DNA from: Stenotrophomonas hibiscicola ATCC 19867
Lineage (GTDB): Bacteria > Pseudomonadota > Gammaproteobacteria > Xanthomonadales > Xanthomonadaceae
Assembly (NCBI RefSeq): GCF_000382065.1
Contig: NZ_KB907504.1
Span: 62,001 to 126,000, forward strand
Direction of reading: 5' to 3'
DNA: 64,000 nt
Shown here: one piece after another, positions 52,157 through 61,134 of the stretch
Layout of the letters: the number at the start of each line of letters is the position of its first letter
Numbering within the stretch: the first letter of the stretch is position 1
Program-made: the position numbers and the translations under genes
The notes under the pieces: generated by a model
Seen by the model: the letters and a program-made list of their open reading frames with translations, nothing else
Databases searched by the model: none
What the model was told of the DNA's origin: nothing

Positions 52157-54172
52157 ATGACCGAGCACGCTCCCATGAAGCCCGTTGCCATGTTCACCAA
52201 AGTCCTGATCGCCAATCGCGGCGAAATCGCCTGCCGCGTCATCGCCACCTGCCGCCGCCTCGGCATCGCCACCGTGGCGGTATATTCCGATGCCGACCGC
52301 AACGCGCGCCACGTGCGCCTGGCCGACGAAGCCATCCACATCGGTCCGGCCGCTGCACGTGAAAGTTACCTGCGCGGCGATGCCCTGCTCGACGCCGCAC
52401 GCCTGACCGGCGCGCAGGCGATCCACCCCGGTTACGGCTTCCTGTCAGAGAATGCCGACTTCGCCGATGCCTGCGCCGCCGCCGGCATCACCTTCATCGG
52501 GCCGCCGGCCAGCGCCATCCGCGCGATGGGCGACAAGAGCGCGGCCAAGGCATTGATGGCGAAAGCCGGCGTGCCGCTGACTCCGGGCTACCACGGCGAC
52601 CAGCAGGAACCGTCCTTCCTGCGCGAACAGGCCGACGCCATCGGTTACCCGGTGCTGATCAAGGCCAGCGCCGGTGGCGGTGGCAAGGGCATGCGCAAGG
52701 TCGAGCGCAGCGAGGACTTCGTCGATGCGCTGGCCAGCTGCCAGCGCGAGGCGGCCTCGGCGTTCGGCAATGACCACGTGCTGGTCGAGAAGTACGTCGA
52801 GCGCCCGCGCCATATCGAGATCCAGGTGTTCGGCGACAGCCACGGTGACGCGGTGTACCTGTTCGAGCGCGACTGCTCGGTGCAGCGCCGCCACCAGAAG
52901 GTGCTGGAAGAAGCGCCGGCCCCGGGCATGTGCGCGGAACGTCGTGCTGCGATGGGCAAGGCGGCGGTCGATGCCGCGCGCGCGGTGGGCTATGAAGGTG
53001 CGGGCACGGTGGAGTTCATCGCCGGCCCGGACGGCGATTTCTACTTCATGGAAATGAACACCCGCCTGCAGGTCGAGCACCCGGTCACCGAGTACATCAC
53101 CGGCACCGACCTGGTGGAGTGGCAGCTGCGCGTGGCCTCGGGCCAGCCGCTGCCGTTGCGCCAGGACCAGCTGGCCATCCATGGCCATGCGATCGAGGCG
53201 CGCCTGTACGCCGAGGATGCCGACCGTGGCTTCCTGCCGTCCACCGGCATCCTGCGCCGCCTGCGCCTGCCGGCACCGTCGACTCATGTGCGCGTGGATA
53301 CCGGTGTCGAGGAAGGCGACAGCATCACGCCGTACTACGATCCCATGATTGCCAAGCTGATCGTCTGGGACGTGGACCGCGACGCCGCGCTGCGCCGCAT
53401 GAGCCAGGCCCTGGCCGACTGCCAGGTGGTGGGCGTGACCACCAATGCCGGTTTCCTGCGCCGCCTGGTGAACACCGATTCGTTTACCCACGCCAAGCTG
53501 GATACCGCGCTGATCGAGCGCGAGCAGGCGGCATTGAGCCGGGTGGGTGACAGCGATGATGCGCTGTGGCTGCTGGCGGCGGTGGCCGCCGTGGCCACTA
53601 CTGCAGGTGCAGCCAGCGATGCGCGCGATCCGCATTCGCCGTGGCAGTCACAGGACGGCTGGCGCCTTGGCGCGCCCGCGCCGCGCGTGCTGCCGCTGCA
53701 GCAGGGCGAACGCCGGCACACGCTGAAGGTGTGGGCGCAGGCCGATGGCTGGCGTGTGCAGTGCGATGACGCGGCACCCGTGCAGGTGGTCGGCACAGCC
53801 GATATGCGCGGGCTGGTGGTGCAGCTGGGCGGGCGCCGCTGGGCACTGCAGCTGCTGCGTGACGGAGACCAGCTGTACCTGTTCGGTGCTGACGGCCAGC
53901 ACCGTTTCACCCTGCATGATCCGGTGGGCGAATCGGACCACGCCGTGGCCGATGCCGGCAGCCTGCTGGCACCGATGCCGGGCAGGATCGTCGCCACGCT
54001 GGTCGCCGCCGGTACCGAGGTCAAGCGCGGCACGCCGCTGGTGGTGCTGGAAGCGATGAAGATGGAGCACACCCTGCAGGCGCCGGCCGACGGGACGGTG
54101 AAGGGCTACCGCGCCAAGGCCGGCGACCAGGTCGGCGACGGCGCGGTACTGGTGGACTTCGAGGCGGCGTGA
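52157..54172 (+). CDS. liuD: Methylcrotonyl-CoA carboxylase, biotin carboxylase (alpha) subunit
   Basis: 671 residues from the ATG at 52157; ATGs at 52175 and 52190 (MFTKVLIANRGEIACR) are alternatives. Biotin carboxylase with ATP-grasp (KASAGGGGKGMRKV, ERDCSVQRRHQKVLEEAPAPG, EMNTRLQVEHPVTEYITGTDLVEWQ), a linker domain, and a C-terminal biotinyl domain with EAMKMEH whose Lys is biotinylated by BirA. Last gene of the leucine operon visible; 3-methylglutaconyl-CoA hydratase and HMG-CoA lyase are not in this window. Confidence 0.95.
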   Translation: MTEHAPMKPVAMFTKVLIANRGEIACRVIATCRRLGIATVAVYSDADRNARHVRLADEAIHIGPAAARESYLRGDALLDAARLTGAQAIHPGYGFLSENADFADACAAAGITFIGPPASAIRAMGDKSAAKALMAKAGVPLTPGYHGDQQEPSFLREQADAIGYPVLIKASAGGGGKGMRKVERSEDFVDALASCQREAASAFGNDHVLVEKYVERPRHIEIQVFGDSHGDAVYLFERDCSVQRRHQKVLEEAPAPGMCAERRAAMGKAAVDAARAVGYEGAGTVEFIAGPDGDFYFMEMNTRLQVEHPVTEYITGTDLVEWQLRVASGQPLPLRQDQLAIHGHAIEARLYAEDADRGFLPSTGILRRLRLPAPSTHVRVDTGVEEGDSITPYYDPMIAKLIVWDVDRDAALRRMSQALADCQVVGVTTNAGFLRRLVNTDSFTHAKLDTALIEREQAALSRVGDSDDALWLLAAVAAVATTAGAASDARDPHSPWQSQDGWRLGAPAPRVLPLQQGERRHTLKVWAQADGWRVQCDDAAPVQVVGTADMRGLVVQLGGRRWALQLLRDGDQLYLFGADGQHRFTLHDPVGESDHAVADAGSLLAPMPGRIVATLVAAGTEVKRGTPLVVLEAMKMEHTLQAPADGTVKGYRAKAGDQVGDGAVLVDFEAA

Positions 54173-54191
54173 ACGCTGGGGTGGCGACCGC

Positions 54192-55358
54192 TCAGCGGTC
54201 GTCGCCCGCTACCACCCGCCCGGCGGGATCGAATTCGGCCGTGTCCAGCGTGGCACTGCGCCAGCCCAGGCCGCAGATGGCCATCGCGCTCTGCCCGATG
54301 CCGTCGAAACCGAAGGCACGATCGACATCGGCATCGTTGATGGCCGCCGTCACGAACGCCGCCAGCCCGCGCTCGGTCGCACACAGGTACAGCAGCTGCG
54401 AGATGTGACCGACATCCAGCGTCACCGCACGATGCGCCTTGGCGTGGTTGCGGTACTTCCAGAAGCAGCGGTCATAGCGCGGCGCCAGCACCAGCAGCGC
54501 CGGCGCATCGGCGAACCACGCCTGCCCGGACAGCATCCGCCGCGCCAGCGCCGGCAGTGCCTGCGGCGGTGGCGAGGGCAGCGGCAGCACGGCGTGCTGC
54601 ACCGGGTGGTAGTGGTACAGGCCCGGTGCCAGTCCTTCCACGTTCTGCACCAGCAGGAAGCCTTCGGTGGGATGCAGGCCGCCACCGGAAGGCACGTTCT
54701 TCTTCAGGAACTCGGTATCGCGCTCGACCTTCTGCACCGCGTGGGCCATCAGCGTGCGCTGCAGCACCTGGGCCAGCAACGGCAGCGGCAGCGCGCGCTG
54801 GGTATCGAAATTGCGGCAGGTGCTGCGGCGCGCCAGCAGTGTGTCGAACGGCGCCTCTTCGCTGCGCGGCAGCGGATGGTAATCGCCCTGCATCGGCTGC
54901 ACCACCGGCGGTGGCGGCCCGAGGCGCTGGCGCAGGCCGGCAGCGGTGTCCAACCCTTGCCGACGCATGTCCTCCACGCTGTCCACGGCCTGCCAGCGCG
55001 CATGACGATGGGCCAGCGCCGCCAGCGGCCACCACTGGCTGCGCCGCAAAGCCTCGTCGCGCAGCTGGTGCCCCACCTCGCTCGGTGGGTCGGTCAACAG
55101 CAGGCCCTGCTCGACCAGGCGGGCCAGCATGGCCGGGCAGGCATCGGCGGGCGGTTCGCACCAGCGGTGCGCACTGAGCTCGCCGAGCAGCTGGCGCTCC
55201 TCGGCGTCCACCGGCAGTGGCTGGTCCAGATGCGCGGCCAGGGCCACCCAGCTGATCTGGCTGTCCATCTCGGCGTGGCCGGCCAGCATCGCGCGCAGGT
55301 CGAGGGTGATCGCCTCGCGGGGCTCGAACATCAGGCTGGCGCAGCGGCGCAGGCGCAT
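54192..55358 (-). CDS. SagB-related peptide-maturation dehydrogenase
   Basis: 388 residues. N-terminal domain (about 1-150, with an early winged-helix-like stretch LVEQGLLLTDPPSEVGHQLRDEALRRS) of unclear role. The C-terminal nitroreductase-like FMN domain (about 165-370) contains LLARRSTCRNFDTQ (FMN-binding RRSxRxF), PSGGGLHPTEGFLLV (SagB-type), YDRCFWKYRNHAKAHRAVTLDVGHISQLLYL and GLAAFVTAAIND. Matches what I recall as TIGR04511, 'putative peptide maturation dehydrogenase', which pairs with the peptide family of the gene at 55497. SagB-like enzymes oxidise azolines to azoles; no YcaO cyclodehydratase is nearby. Divergent to the precursor. Confidence 0.82.
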   Translation of the reverse strand: MRLRRCASLMFEPREAITLDLRAMLAGHAEMDSQISWVALAAHLDQPLPVDAEERQLLGELSAHRWCEPPADACPAMLARLVEQGLLLTDPPSEVGHQLRDEALRRSQWWPLAALAHRHARWQAVDSVEDMRRQGLDTAAGLRQRLGPPPPVVQPMQGDYHPLPRSEEAPFDTLLARRSTCRNFDTQRALPLPLLAQVLQRTLMAHAVQKVERDTEFLKKNVPSGGGLHPTEGFLLVQNVEGLAPGLYHYHPVQHAVLPLPSPPPQALPALARRMLSGQAWFADAPALLVLAPRYDRCFWKYRNHAKAHRAVTLDVGHISQLLYLCATERGLAAFVTAAINDADVDRAFGFDGIGQSAMAICGLGWRSATLDTAEFDPAGRVVAGDDR

Positions 55359-55496
55359 GGGATTCCTTCCTTCTGCCGCACAACCGGCATAGCAGCAACG
55401 ACCGCAGCGCGGCCAACTTTAGCGACGTACGCAGCGCGGCCCTCAATGGCAGGCTGTCGCGGCCGATACGAGAACTTCAGCCTACGGACGATCCCC

Positions 55497-55793
55497 ATGA
55501 GCACCCATCCCCGCCTTTCCGCCGCAGACGCCAGCACCCTGCTGGACCACCTGATCGGCAACGACGACTTCCGCAGCCACTTCACCGCTTCGCCGGCCAA
55601 GGCCCTGGCCTCGATCGGGCTGGACGGTGCGGTCGGCGAGAACGACTGCATGAAGATCGGCACCCTGGCCTCGGTCGAGGAGCTGAGCCAGGTGCGTGAC
55701 GGGCTGCAGGCCCACCTGTCCGGGTCGGTGGCGGCCATGACCGTGGTGTTCTGCTTCGAAGCGGGCAAGGTCGGCGAGCGCATCGACGGCTGA
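55497..55793 (+). CDS. Leader-type modified-peptide precursor (RiPP candidate)
   Basis: 98 residues. N-terminal about 1-48 looks like a Nif11/NHLP-style leader (LSAADASTLLDHLIGNDDFRSHFTASPAKALASIGLDG), and the remainder contains Cys51 (NDCMKIG) and Cys86 (VVFCFEAGKVGERIDG). Matches what I recall as TIGR04509, 'putative modified peptide'. The gene faces the SagB-like dehydrogenase, which I propose acts on it. Its stop is 7 nt from the stop of the cyclase gene on the other strand. Start ATG has a short GGA upstream. The mature product, if any, is unknown. Confidence 0.78.
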   Translation: MSTHPRLSAADASTLLDHLIGNDDFRSHFTASPAKALASIGLDGAVGENDCMKIGTLASVEELSQVRDGLQAHLSGSVAAMTVVFCFEAGKVGERIDG

Positions 55794-55800
55794 CCCGTCA

Positions 55801-58293
55801 TCAGGGCGCGCCGGCCGCGGCCGGCGATGCCCACGTGGACACATCGTGCACATTCAGTGGTTGCCAGACCTGCATGGCGGTGACCTCGGCAATGGCCTGG
55901 CCGCGATGCTGGGACAGCCAGGCCTGCTGGCGGCGTACGGCAGCTTCATTGCCCTGTGCGCGCAGCGCGAGCAGCAGCACGACGTGTGCCTGCACCGGCT
56001 CGCTGCCATCGAGCATTGGCTCGATCAGGGCGCGGGCAGCTTCGGGCCGCTGCATCTGCAGTTCATCCACGGCGCTGACAATGCGCAGCCAGCGATCAGC
56101 GACCGGACTGCGCAGGCTGCGCAGCAGCGGCCGCTGCTCGTCCAGCCAGCGTTTGGCCAGCTCGAACTGGCCCTGTCGCTGGGCCAGATGGACCAGAGCC
56201 AGCCATTGCAGGCCGCGGGCATGCAGCATGGGATCATCGCGCTGCTCCAGCAACGGATGCAGCAACGCAGCGATGGCCTGCAACTCGGCGCGGTCCGCGC
56301 TCGGGCACAGAGCTGCCACGCTGGCGTGCTGCAGCCGCTGCTGCACCTGGAAGTCGACCAGCGCCGGCGCCGACGCGTCGTCGCGTACCGCCTGCTGCAT
56401 GGCCGCGCAATCGCGCTGCGTGGCCGCCAGCAGCAGCTGCGCACGCAGCTTCATGCGCTGCTGCAGGGCATCGTTGGCACGGATCTGCGGCAGCAGTTGG
56501 GCGGCCTTGGCGTACTTGCCCTGCGCGACCAGCACGTCCACGCCGGTCTCATCGGCATCATCACGACCGCGCAGGACCTGTGCCTGGGCCAGTGTCTCGG
56601 CCGCAAGCTGCGGTTGGTTGGCGGCGATCTGTATCCGCACCAGGTGGATCAGCGGATACAGGCGCAGCGGATCCTGCGGCACCGCAGCCGCACGCGCGTA
56701 GGGTTCGGCCTCGCTGAACTGGTTGGCCTGCAGCAGGTACCAGGACGTGTTGGACAGCCCGGCGAACGAATCCGGGTAGACCTTGGCCAGCGTGCGCCAG
56801 TGCTCCAGCGCCCAGCCACCAGGCTCCAGTTCGGCCATCCAGGCCTTCAGGTACAGGCGCTCGCGTGGCGGCAACCGATCCTGCAGGTCCAGCGCGTGCT
56901 GCATGGCTTCGCGTGCGCGCCGCCCTTCATCGACGCGCGCATGCAGTTTGGCCACGCCCATGTAGGCCAGGGCGAAACCGGGATCAATATCGATTGCAGC
57001 CTGATAGAGGTTGCGCGCCTCCTCGAAGCGACGCTGGCCCAGTGCATTCTCGGCCAGCGCGAACGCTCGCAGTGCGCGAAGGTCCTGGGTCGATGCCCGC
57101 GGCAGCGGCAACGACTGTTCCAGGCTCGCCACCGATTCGCCCAGTCCGCGACGCAGGCGCCCGACCACGTCGTCCACCGCGAATACCATCTGGTCGGATC
57201 GATCCGTGGTGGCGGTGAACGTCTGGATCACCTGGCCGGTGCCGGGTGCGGCGACATCAATGGCCAGCTCGTAGCCACCGATCTTCTGCCGCACCGTCGG
57301 CAGCAGCACGGCGCGCGCGCCCTCCCGCACCGCCACGTTGGCCGCGGTATCGCGGCTGAGCCGGGTATCGCCCGAGAGCCGCGCCATTTCCAGGCTTTCG
57401 CGGATCTTGCCCTCCGACAGCACGTTCACGTAGCGCGACTGCTCCAGCGCGATCCGGATCGCGTGCCGCATCGAGTCGTCGAAAATCGGGTCGCCGGTGA
57501 GGTTGTCGACATCGCCAAGCACCACCCAGTCCCGCTCGGCGAACGCGATCGCCGGTTCCGACCGCAGCAGCAACCAGCCGCCCAGCACGGCCACCGTCAG
57601 CACCAGGCCCTCGGCGGCCAGCACCAGCGGCTGCCGCCACAGCGGCAGGTCACGGCGTGCCTTGGCAGTGGCGCGTGGCATGCGCAACGGCGCTGAACCG
57701 ATCTCACCCACTTCGATCACTTCCTGCTCCACCGGCATTCCCTTGAAGCGCCAACGGCCGTGCGACTTCCACAGCAGGCGCGCACCCCGTTCCCCCAGCG
57801 CGCCGGTGGCGCGACGGGTCAGCGATTCGGCCACCGCCGACAACAGGATCTGGCCAGGGCGGGCCAGCGTCATCAGGCGCGCTGCCATCGGCTTGGCCAG
57901 GCCTTCCACTTCCATCGACTTGGCGCCGGCACGGACCGCCTCGGCACTGTTCTCCCAGGTCAGCACGTCACCCACATGCAGGCCTGCACGCGCGCGCAGT
58001 TCGATCGCCCGCTGCTGGCCCAGCGCGTGCAGTTCGCGCTGGTAGTCCAGGGCGAAGCCCAAAGCATCGATGGCCCGCTCGAACAGCATGAACAGGCCGT
58101 CGGAGCGATCGATCAGCTGGCCGTTCCAGCGCTGCTGCAGGACCAGCACCAGGCGGTCGTGTTCCTGGAACAGGCTGGCGGCCGCCACATCGCCGATCCG
58201 CTCGACCAGTTGCAGCGAATCACACAGATCGGTGAACAGCAGGGCGCGTAGCTGTGGGCTATGCGGGGCTGACGTTCCGTTGTCGCCGTCCAT
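55801..58293 (-). CDS. Class III nucleotide cyclase with TPR region (cGMP-type)
   Basis: 830 residues from the ATG at 58293. N-terminal class III cyclase domain (about 15-195): metal-binding Asp22 in LLFTDLCDSL and Asp65 in LIDRSDGLFMLF; the Lys that selects adenine in the KxxGD motif is absent. A transmembrane segment (about 223-243) leads to a large C-terminal region: a FlgO/TolB-like domain (DWVVLGDVDNLTGDPIF...) and many TPR repeats (LRALRAFALAENALGQRRFEEARNLYQAAIDIDPGFALAYMGVAKLHAR). Same architecture as X. campestris XC_0250, which I recall makes cGMP; also matches 'putative peptide modification system cyclase' (TIGR04510) as recalled. Downstream of the GGDEF gene by 13 nt. Confidence 0.82.
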   Translation of the reverse strand: MDGDNGTSAPHSPQLRALLFTDLCDSLQLVERIGDVAAASLFQEHDRLVLVLQQRWNGQLIDRSDGLFMLFERAIDALGFALDYQRELHALGQQRAIELRARAGLHVGDVLTWENSAEAVRAGAKSMEVEGLAKPMAARLMTLARPGQILLSAVAESLTRRATGALGERGARLLWKSHGRWRFKGMPVEQEVIEVGEIGSAPLRMPRATAKARRDLPLWRQPLVLAAEGLVLTVAVLGGWLLLRSEPAIAFAERDWVVLGDVDNLTGDPIFDDSMRHAIRIALEQSRYVNVLSEGKIRESLEMARLSGDTRLSRDTAANVAVREGARAVLLPTVRQKIGGYELAIDVAAPGTGQVIQTFTATTDRSDQMVFAVDDVVGRLRRGLGESVASLEQSLPLPRASTQDLRALRAFALAENALGQRRFEEARNLYQAAIDIDPGFALAYMGVAKLHARVDEGRRAREAMQHALDLQDRLPPRERLYLKAWMAELEPGGWALEHWRTLAKVYPDSFAGLSNTSWYLLQANQFSEAEPYARAAAVPQDPLRLYPLIHLVRIQIAANQPQLAAETLAQAQVLRGRDDADETGVDVLVAQGKYAKAAQLLPQIRANDALQQRMKLRAQLLLAATQRDCAAMQQAVRDDASAPALVDFQVQQRLQHASVAALCPSADRAELQAIAALLHPLLEQRDDPMLHARGLQWLALVHLAQRQGQFELAKRWLDEQRPLLRSLRSPVADRWLRIVSAVDELQMQRPEAARALIEPMLDGSEPVQAHVVLLLALRAQGNEAAVRRQQAWLSQHRGQAIAEVTAMQVWQPLNVHDVSTWASPAAAGAP

Positions 58294-58306
58294 CGCCTGC
58301 CTCTCC

Positions 58307-59314
58307 CTATTGGCCGTCCGGATCATTCGCCCAGCGCAGGCAGTTGCCGCCATCGCGCTTGGCCTGGTACAGCGCGCGATCCGCGCGCGCGTACCACTCG
58401 CTCCAGCCTGCCTCCGGCGCCAGCAGGCACGCACCGATGCTGACCAGGCTGACATGCGGCGTACCGGGGCTGCGTTCGAGCAGGCCATGCACCGCGCTGA
58501 GGATGAACTCGGCCGCGTGCTGCACGATCTCGTGGTTGCCGCGGCGCAGGATGAGGCAGAACTCATCACCGCCAAGGCGGCAGGCCAGGTCATGCTCGCC
58601 GGCCATCGAGCGCAGGATGTTGCCCATGCTCTGCAGCACGCGGTCGCCGGCCTGGTGGCCGTGGCGGTCGTTGATCTGCTTGAAGCGGTCACAATCGATC
58701 AGCAGCAACGCCTGCGGCAGCCCCTCGGCACGCTCGCGGCACTCCTGCAGGTACAACGTGAGGCCACGGCGGTTGTGCAGCCCGGTCAGTTCATCGGTGC
58801 GCACCAGCTCGCGGGTATGGGTCAGCTGATGAGTGGTGATGTACAGGTTGTCCAGCGCGGTTTCCAGATCGTGGTTGCGGCGCCGCAGCTGGCTGATCAG
58901 GGCCTGTTCGTTGGTCAGCACGCGCATGATCGTGCGACGCAGGAAGTACGCCACCAGCCCGGGATCGGATTCGACCAAGCGGTGGAAATCGGCCGGCCCC
59001 AGCTCCAGTACATCGCAATCGACCAGCGCGCGGGCGCTGGCGCTGCGCAGGTGGTCGCCGACCAGCAGGCCCAGTTCGCCGAAGAACTCATACTGCCCGA
59101 GTGTCTTGATCACCAGGTCCTCGCCGAAGTCCAGTTCGATCTGGCCGTCGAGGATCACATACATGCGCTCGCCGCGGTGGCCCCGCTGGAACAGCCACTG
59201 TCCGGCATGAAGCTTGCATGGGCGGGCGAATCTGGCAAACAATGCCACCTCGGCATCCGACAACAGCGCATGCACGATCTCGGCCATCGCCACCCGGGCG
59301 ATACCTGTCGTCAT
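58307..59314 (-). CDS. cNMP-binding GGDEF protein (diguanylate cyclase)
   Basis: 335 residues from the ATG at 59314. N-terminal cyclic-nucleotide-binding domain (about 18-130; FGELGLLVGDHLRSASARA carries the phosphate-binding loop), a helical linker, and a C-terminal GGDEF domain (about 170-330) with intact CRLGGDEFCLIL (GGDEF 248-252). The usual RxxD inhibitory site nine residues before is GEHD, so product inhibition may be weak. Architecture matches X. campestris XC_0249, whose activity is stimulated by cGMP. Operon with the cyclase (13 nt), so it is the probable receptor of the cyclase product. Confidence 0.88.
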   Translation of the reverse strand: MTTGIARVAMAEIVHALLSDAEVALFARFARPCKLHAGQWLFQRGHRGERMYVILDGQIELDFGEDLVIKTLGQYEFFGELGLLVGDHLRSASARALVDCDVLELGPADFHRLVESDPGLVAYFLRRTIMRVLTNEQALISQLRRRNHDLETALDNLYITTHQLTHTRELVRTDELTGLHNRRGLTLYLQECRERAEGLPQALLLIDCDRFKQINDRHGHQAGDRVLQSMGNILRSMAGEHDLACRLGGDEFCLILRRGNHEIVQHAAEFILSAVHGLLERSPGTPHVSLVSIGACLLAPEAGWSEWYARADRALYQAKRDGGNCLRWANDPDGQ

Positions 59315-59611
59315 ATCACTGTTCTCGGCCGCACCCCTGCCGGTCATTCCCTGCACCCGCCGCCAGCGTCCCCTGGTGAGCCGCGGAGCATAGCACCGCT
59401 TTAAAGTGTGCGCCCTATCTCATTTTGAGCCTCAGGGCGCTCTTGTGTGATGTGAAGATCGGTGGTGGCCCGTTCTGGTCACCCATGTCCGGGCAAAACC
59501 CCTGCTGGATCAATCCGATGCCGGGTTTCACAGGATTTCGGCCAAGTTGCGGCCAAGGGGGTGCGCCTGATTGACGCTGCCTGCCGGCCGCCGCGCCTTT
59601 GCACCGATACA

Positions 59612-59647
59612 ACAACGCCGGCAGGTCCCCCGACCGGCCGGCGTTGT
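59612..59647 (-). terminator. Hairpin downstream of aceA
   Basis: 11-bp stem ACAACGCCGGC/GCCGGCGTTGT with a 14-nt loop. No T-run; may help end the aceBA mRNA together with the SMAG dimer. Confidence 0.45.
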
Positions 59648-59689
59648 CTGGCCCTTCCCTGGCCACCCTGATCAGATTTCGAGGCTTCG

Positions 59690-59764
59690 GTAGAGCCGGC
59701 CGCTGGCCGACTTCCCTGTGGTGCCCGAAGGATCACGTGGTTGCCGGCCAGCGGCCGGCACTAC
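59690..59764. repeat. SMAG dimer downstream of aceA
   Basis: GTAGAGCCGGCCGC... (59690) and ...GCGGCCGGCACTAC (59764); the left unit is imperfect (GGCCGACTT). Five nt from the aceA stop. Confidence 0.85.
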
Positions 59765-59768
59765 CGCG

Positions 59769-61070
59769 TCACGCCGCGCGTTCGCTGCGCCCGCCATGGA
59801 ACTGCTCTTCCTCGGTGGAGCCGGTCAGCGCGGTGGTCGACGACTGCCCCTGCTGGATCGCCTGGGTCACCGCATCGAAGTAGCCGGTACCGACTTCACG
59901 CTGGTGCTTGACCGCCGTGAAACCGCGCTCGGCCGCTTCGAACTCGGCTTCCTGCAGCTCCACGAAGGCGCTCATCTGGCGGCGTGCATAGCCGTGGGCC
60001 AGGTTGAACATGCCGTAGTTCAGCGCGTGGAAACCGGCCAGGGTGATGAACTGGAACTTGTAGCCGTAGCTACCCAGTTCGCGCTGGAACTTGGCAATGG
60101 TGGCGTCGTCCAGGTTCTTCTTCCAGTTGAAGCTGGGCGAGCAGTTGTAGGCCAGCAGCTTGCCCGGGAACTTCGCGTGGATCGCCTCGGCGAACTTGCG
60201 GGCGAACTCCAGGTCCGGCTTGCCGGTCTCGCACCACACCAGATCGGCATAGGGCGCGTAGGCCAGGCCGCGGCTGATCGCCTGGTCCAGGCCATTGCGG
60301 GTCTTGTAGAAGCCTTCCACGGTGCGCTCGCCGGTGGTGAACGGCTTGTCGTTGCCGTCGATGTCGCTGGTCAACAGATCAGCCGCTTCGGCATCGGTGC
60401 GCGCCACCAGCAGGGTCGGCACGCCCAGCACGTCGGCAGCAAGGCGCGCGGCGTTGAGCTTCTCGATGGCCTCGCGGGTCGGCACCAGCACCTTGCCGCC
60501 CATGTGCCCGCACTTCTTCACCGAGGCCAGCTGGTCTTCGAAGTGCACGCCGGCCGCACCGGCCTCGATCATCGCCTTCATCAGTTCGAAGGCGTTGAGC
60601 ACGCCGCCAAAACCGGCCTCGGCATCGGCCACGATCGGCTGCAGGAAGTCGATGTCGTCCTTGCCTTCGGCATGATGCAGCTGATCGGCACGCAGCAGGG
60701 TGTTGTTGATGCGCTTGACCACCGCCGGCACCGAATCGGCCGGGTACAGCGACTGGTCCGGATACATCTGCCCAGCCAGGTTGGCGTCGGCCGCCACCTG
60801 CCAACCGGACAGGTAGATCGCCTTCAGGCCCGCCTTGACCTGCTGCATGGCCTGGTTGCCGGTCAATGCACCCAGCGCGTTGACGAACTCGCGCTCATGC
60901 AGCGACGCCCACAGCTTCTCCGCACCCAGGCGGGCCAGCGAGTGCTCGATGTGGACGGTGCCGCGCAGGCGCACCACGTCGGCGGCGCTGTAGTTGCGCT
61001 GGATGCCTTCCCAGCGCGGGTTGGTGTCCCAGTCGTGCTGGATCTGTTCGGCAGTGGGCAGCTTGCTCAT
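59769..61070 (-). CDS. aceA: Isocitrate lyase
   Basis: 433 residues. Splits isocitrate to glyoxylate and succinate. Signature [21 protein letters not shown] with the catalytic Cys, and [10 protein letters not shown] and [19 protein letters not shown] later. GGAGA ribosome site upstream. Downstream of aceB with a 64-nt gap; together they form the glyoxylate shunt for growth on acetate and fatty acids. Confidence 0.96.
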   Translation of the reverse strand: MSKLPTAEQIQHDWDTNPRWEGIQRNYSAADVVRLRGTVHIEHSLARLGAEKLWASLHEREFVNALGALTGNQAMQQVKAGLKAIYLSGWQVAADANLAGQMYPDQSLYPADSVPAVVKRINNTLLRADQLHHAEGKDDIDFLQPIVADAEAGFGGVLNAFELMKAMIEAGAAGVHFEDQLASVKKCGHMGGKVLVPTREAIEKLNAARLAADVLGVPTLLVARTDAEAADLLTSDIDGNDKPFTTGERTVEGFYKTRNGLDQAISRGLAYAPYADLVWCETGKPDLEFARKFAEAIHAKFPGKLLAYNCSPSFNWKKNLDDATIAKFQRELGSYGYKFQFITLAGFHALNYGMFNLAHGYARRQMSAFVELQEAEFEAAERGFTAVKHQREVGTGYFDAVTQAIQQGQSSTTALTGSTEEEQFHGGRSERAA

Positions 61071-61134
61071 GTCTTTCTCCAGTTCGGTTCGTGCGTGCAG
61101 CGGGGAGGGAAACGGCAGGAGGGCCGGCAGTCGG

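Larger units (their letters stand above)
59315..59768. other. Gap between aceA and the GGDEF gene
   Basis: 454 nt without a gene. Contains an ACAACGCCGGC/GCCGGCGTTGT hairpin (59612-59647, possible end of the aceBA transcript) and a SMAG dimer. The promoter of the GGDEF-cyclase operon should lie near 59315-59450, where an AT-richer TTTAAAGTGTG is seen. No other feature recognised. Confidence 0.6.
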
